Shown here: in pieces, positions 62,815 through 64,000 of the stretch | Layout: every line of letters starts with the position of its first letter | Position numbering within the stretch: position 1 is the first letter of the stretch | Source: Adiantum capillus-veneris | Lineage: Eukaryota > Streptophyta > Polypodiopsida > Polypodiales > Pteridaceae | Reading direction: 5' to 3' | DNA: 64,000 bases | Assembly: GCA_014529385.2 (NCBI GenBank) | Contig: CM043950.1 | Location: 154,124,445 to 154,188,444 of the forward strand | Translations under genes and position numbers: made by a program | Notes under the pieces: generated by a model | The model's input: only the letters and a program-made list of their open reading frames with translations | The model's database searches: none | What the model was told of the DNA's origin: nothing

Positions 62815-64000
62815 TCTCTAAAATCGGGATCAAAAGCGTGCTCATCTTCATAGAAGATAGATCATTGTGAGTGGCTATGGAAACCGCATTCACTCTTGGC
62901 CATCTTGAGAGTGCATCGGCTACTTGATTATGCTTGCTAGCAATGTGAGCAATATGAAAATGAAATTGCGAAAATAAATTTTCCCACCTCATTTGTTTTT
63001 CGGAGAGCTTGGTCTGCATCATCAAGTACATAAGGCTTTGGTGATCAGTCCGCACAATGAAAGGAGTCGCCAATTAATAGAGATTCCACGAGTCTAAGGC
63101 ATGTAGAAATGCGAGGAGTTCCTTTTCATATATGCCTAGAGCTTGCTCAACAGGATCGAGCCTTCAACTTTCGTAGGCTATGGCATGCCCTTCTTGGAGC
63201 AAAACAGCTCCAATGCAATCACTACAAGCGTCACATCGGACCTCAAATGGCTTTGAGAGATCCGACAGTGTAAGCACAAGTTGAGAGATACGCTTTTCTT
63301 TAAGATTTTCGAAAGCATTGTTCTTATTTGCAGACCATGTATACCTAGCGTTTTTCTTTGTAAGGTCATGTAATGGTTCTGCGATTTGTGAGAACTTTTC
63401 TATGAACCGTCTATAGTATGCACACATACCTGTAAAGCTTCTTAGTTCATGTAGATTCCTTGGATGAGGCCATCCTTTTATTACCTCTGCTTTGATGGAT
63501 TGGCATTTGGATGCCATCTTGAGAGATAATGTGACCTAAATACTAAATTTCTTGTAAGAAAAACTCACTTTTCTTTCGATTAATATAAAGTTTATTCTCT
63601 CGTAAGACTTGAAATATTACCTGGAGATGTTGCTTGTGTTCATCTAGTGAATTAGAGTAGATAATTATATCATCAAAGAACACTCTAGTAAAGGTTCGGT
63701 GAGGCCTGAATAGCATCTTCATCAAGCGGTTAAATGTGGCTAGTTCATTGCTCAAGCCAAAAGGCACGACAATGTATTCGTAAAGACCAAACATAGTGCG
63801 AAATGTAGTCTTTACAATGTCTTGATCAACTATCCTTATTTGCTGGTAGCCACTTTTTAGGTCAATCCTACTAAAGTAGGTTGACCCTTATAGCTTATCA
63901 AATACGTCTTCTACCCGTGGAATGGGAAACCTATTCGTGATAGTGATCCTATTTAGTGCTCTATAATCGACACACATATGATATGTGCCGTCTTTCTTTT
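62815..64000 (-). pseudogene. Gypsy F RNase H and RT, copy 2, running off the window
   Basis: Minus-strand order from the right edge: RT core (FGLYEYIVVPFGLSN, VFFDDIIIYS), connection (RSFTGMCAYYRRFIEKFSQIAEPLHDLTKKNARYTW), RNase H (RCDACSDCIGAVLLQEG, RTDHQSLMYLM, HIASKHNQVADALSRWP). It has stop codons and frame breaks near 63540, 63170 and 63075. The RT Asp pair FFDD is typical of chromovirus-type Gypsy elements. The rest of the element lies outside the window. Confidence 0.9.

Larger units (their letters stand above)
60496..63630. repeat. Segmental tandem duplication, copy 2
   Basis: Parallels 57288-60495 in order and orientation. The match continues to about 63630, after which copy 2 goes on into more of Gypsy F. 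Confidence 0.9.

Overview
This window is repeat-dense plant nuclear DNA. Nearly all of it is LTR retrotransposon sequence in several nested layers, with one recognisable host gene: a two-exon eIF1/SUI1 translation-initiation-factor gene at about 51.07-51.71 kb. The intron, the plant-type SUI1 protein, the initiator-Met-tRNA primer sites and the Copia, Tat/Athila-like and chromodomain Gypsy families together indicate a land plant. I cannot name the lineage from sequence alone; a fern, lycophyte or other large repeat-rich genome is a guess.

Layout. 1-1.46 kb: 3' end of a Copia element (A) running into its 3' LTR. That LTR is interrupted by a complete, apparently intact Copia element B (1462-6741, minus strand, 5-bp target duplication AGAGA). 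Next comes a complete, apparently intact Gypsy element A (6787-15470, plus strand, 1136-bp LTRs, one 1783-aa Gag-Pol ORF with two RNase H domains). 15.5-22.2 kb: a 5'-truncated, decayed Gypsy element B (minus). 22.25-39.3 kb: a very large decayed Gypsy element C (minus). C carries gag, protease, RT, RNase H, a duplicated integrase zinc-binding module, the integrase core, a second protease-like domain and a tail of W-x-P-K repeats. A 2.8-kb spacer with four copies of a 22-bp palindrome follows, then two further long ORFs just before the polypurine tract. 39.3-43.63 kb: Copia element C (plus, 5'-truncated, broken), then Copia LTR and RNase H debris to 45.5 kb. 46.95-49.46 kb: an internally deleted Gypsy relic D, next to a relic Copia LTR. 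50.19-50.59 kb: a long inverted-repeat (foldback/MITE-like) element. 51.07-51.71 kb: the SUI1 gene. 52.9-64 kb: a chromodomain-Gypsy deletion derivative E (53419-59168, LTRs about 1.65 kb, TSD CTATG) nested in an older LTR of the same family. The right part of this complex is tandemly duplicated in a 3.2-kb unit that also carries minus-strand Gypsy RT/RNase H (F).

Functionally, Copia B and Gypsy A look capable of autonomous movement: open frames, near-identical LTRs, primer site and polypurine tract. The other elements are broken, many of them by in-frame TAG/TGA codons rather than frameshifts. The candidates for something undescribed are in Gypsy C: a retropepsin-like domain downstream of integrase, a doubled integrase zinc-binding module, the W-x-P-K tail, the dispersed palindrome and the two post-pol ORFs. 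Part of this architecture (the second-protease remnant and the W-x-P-K tail) is also visible in Gypsy B.
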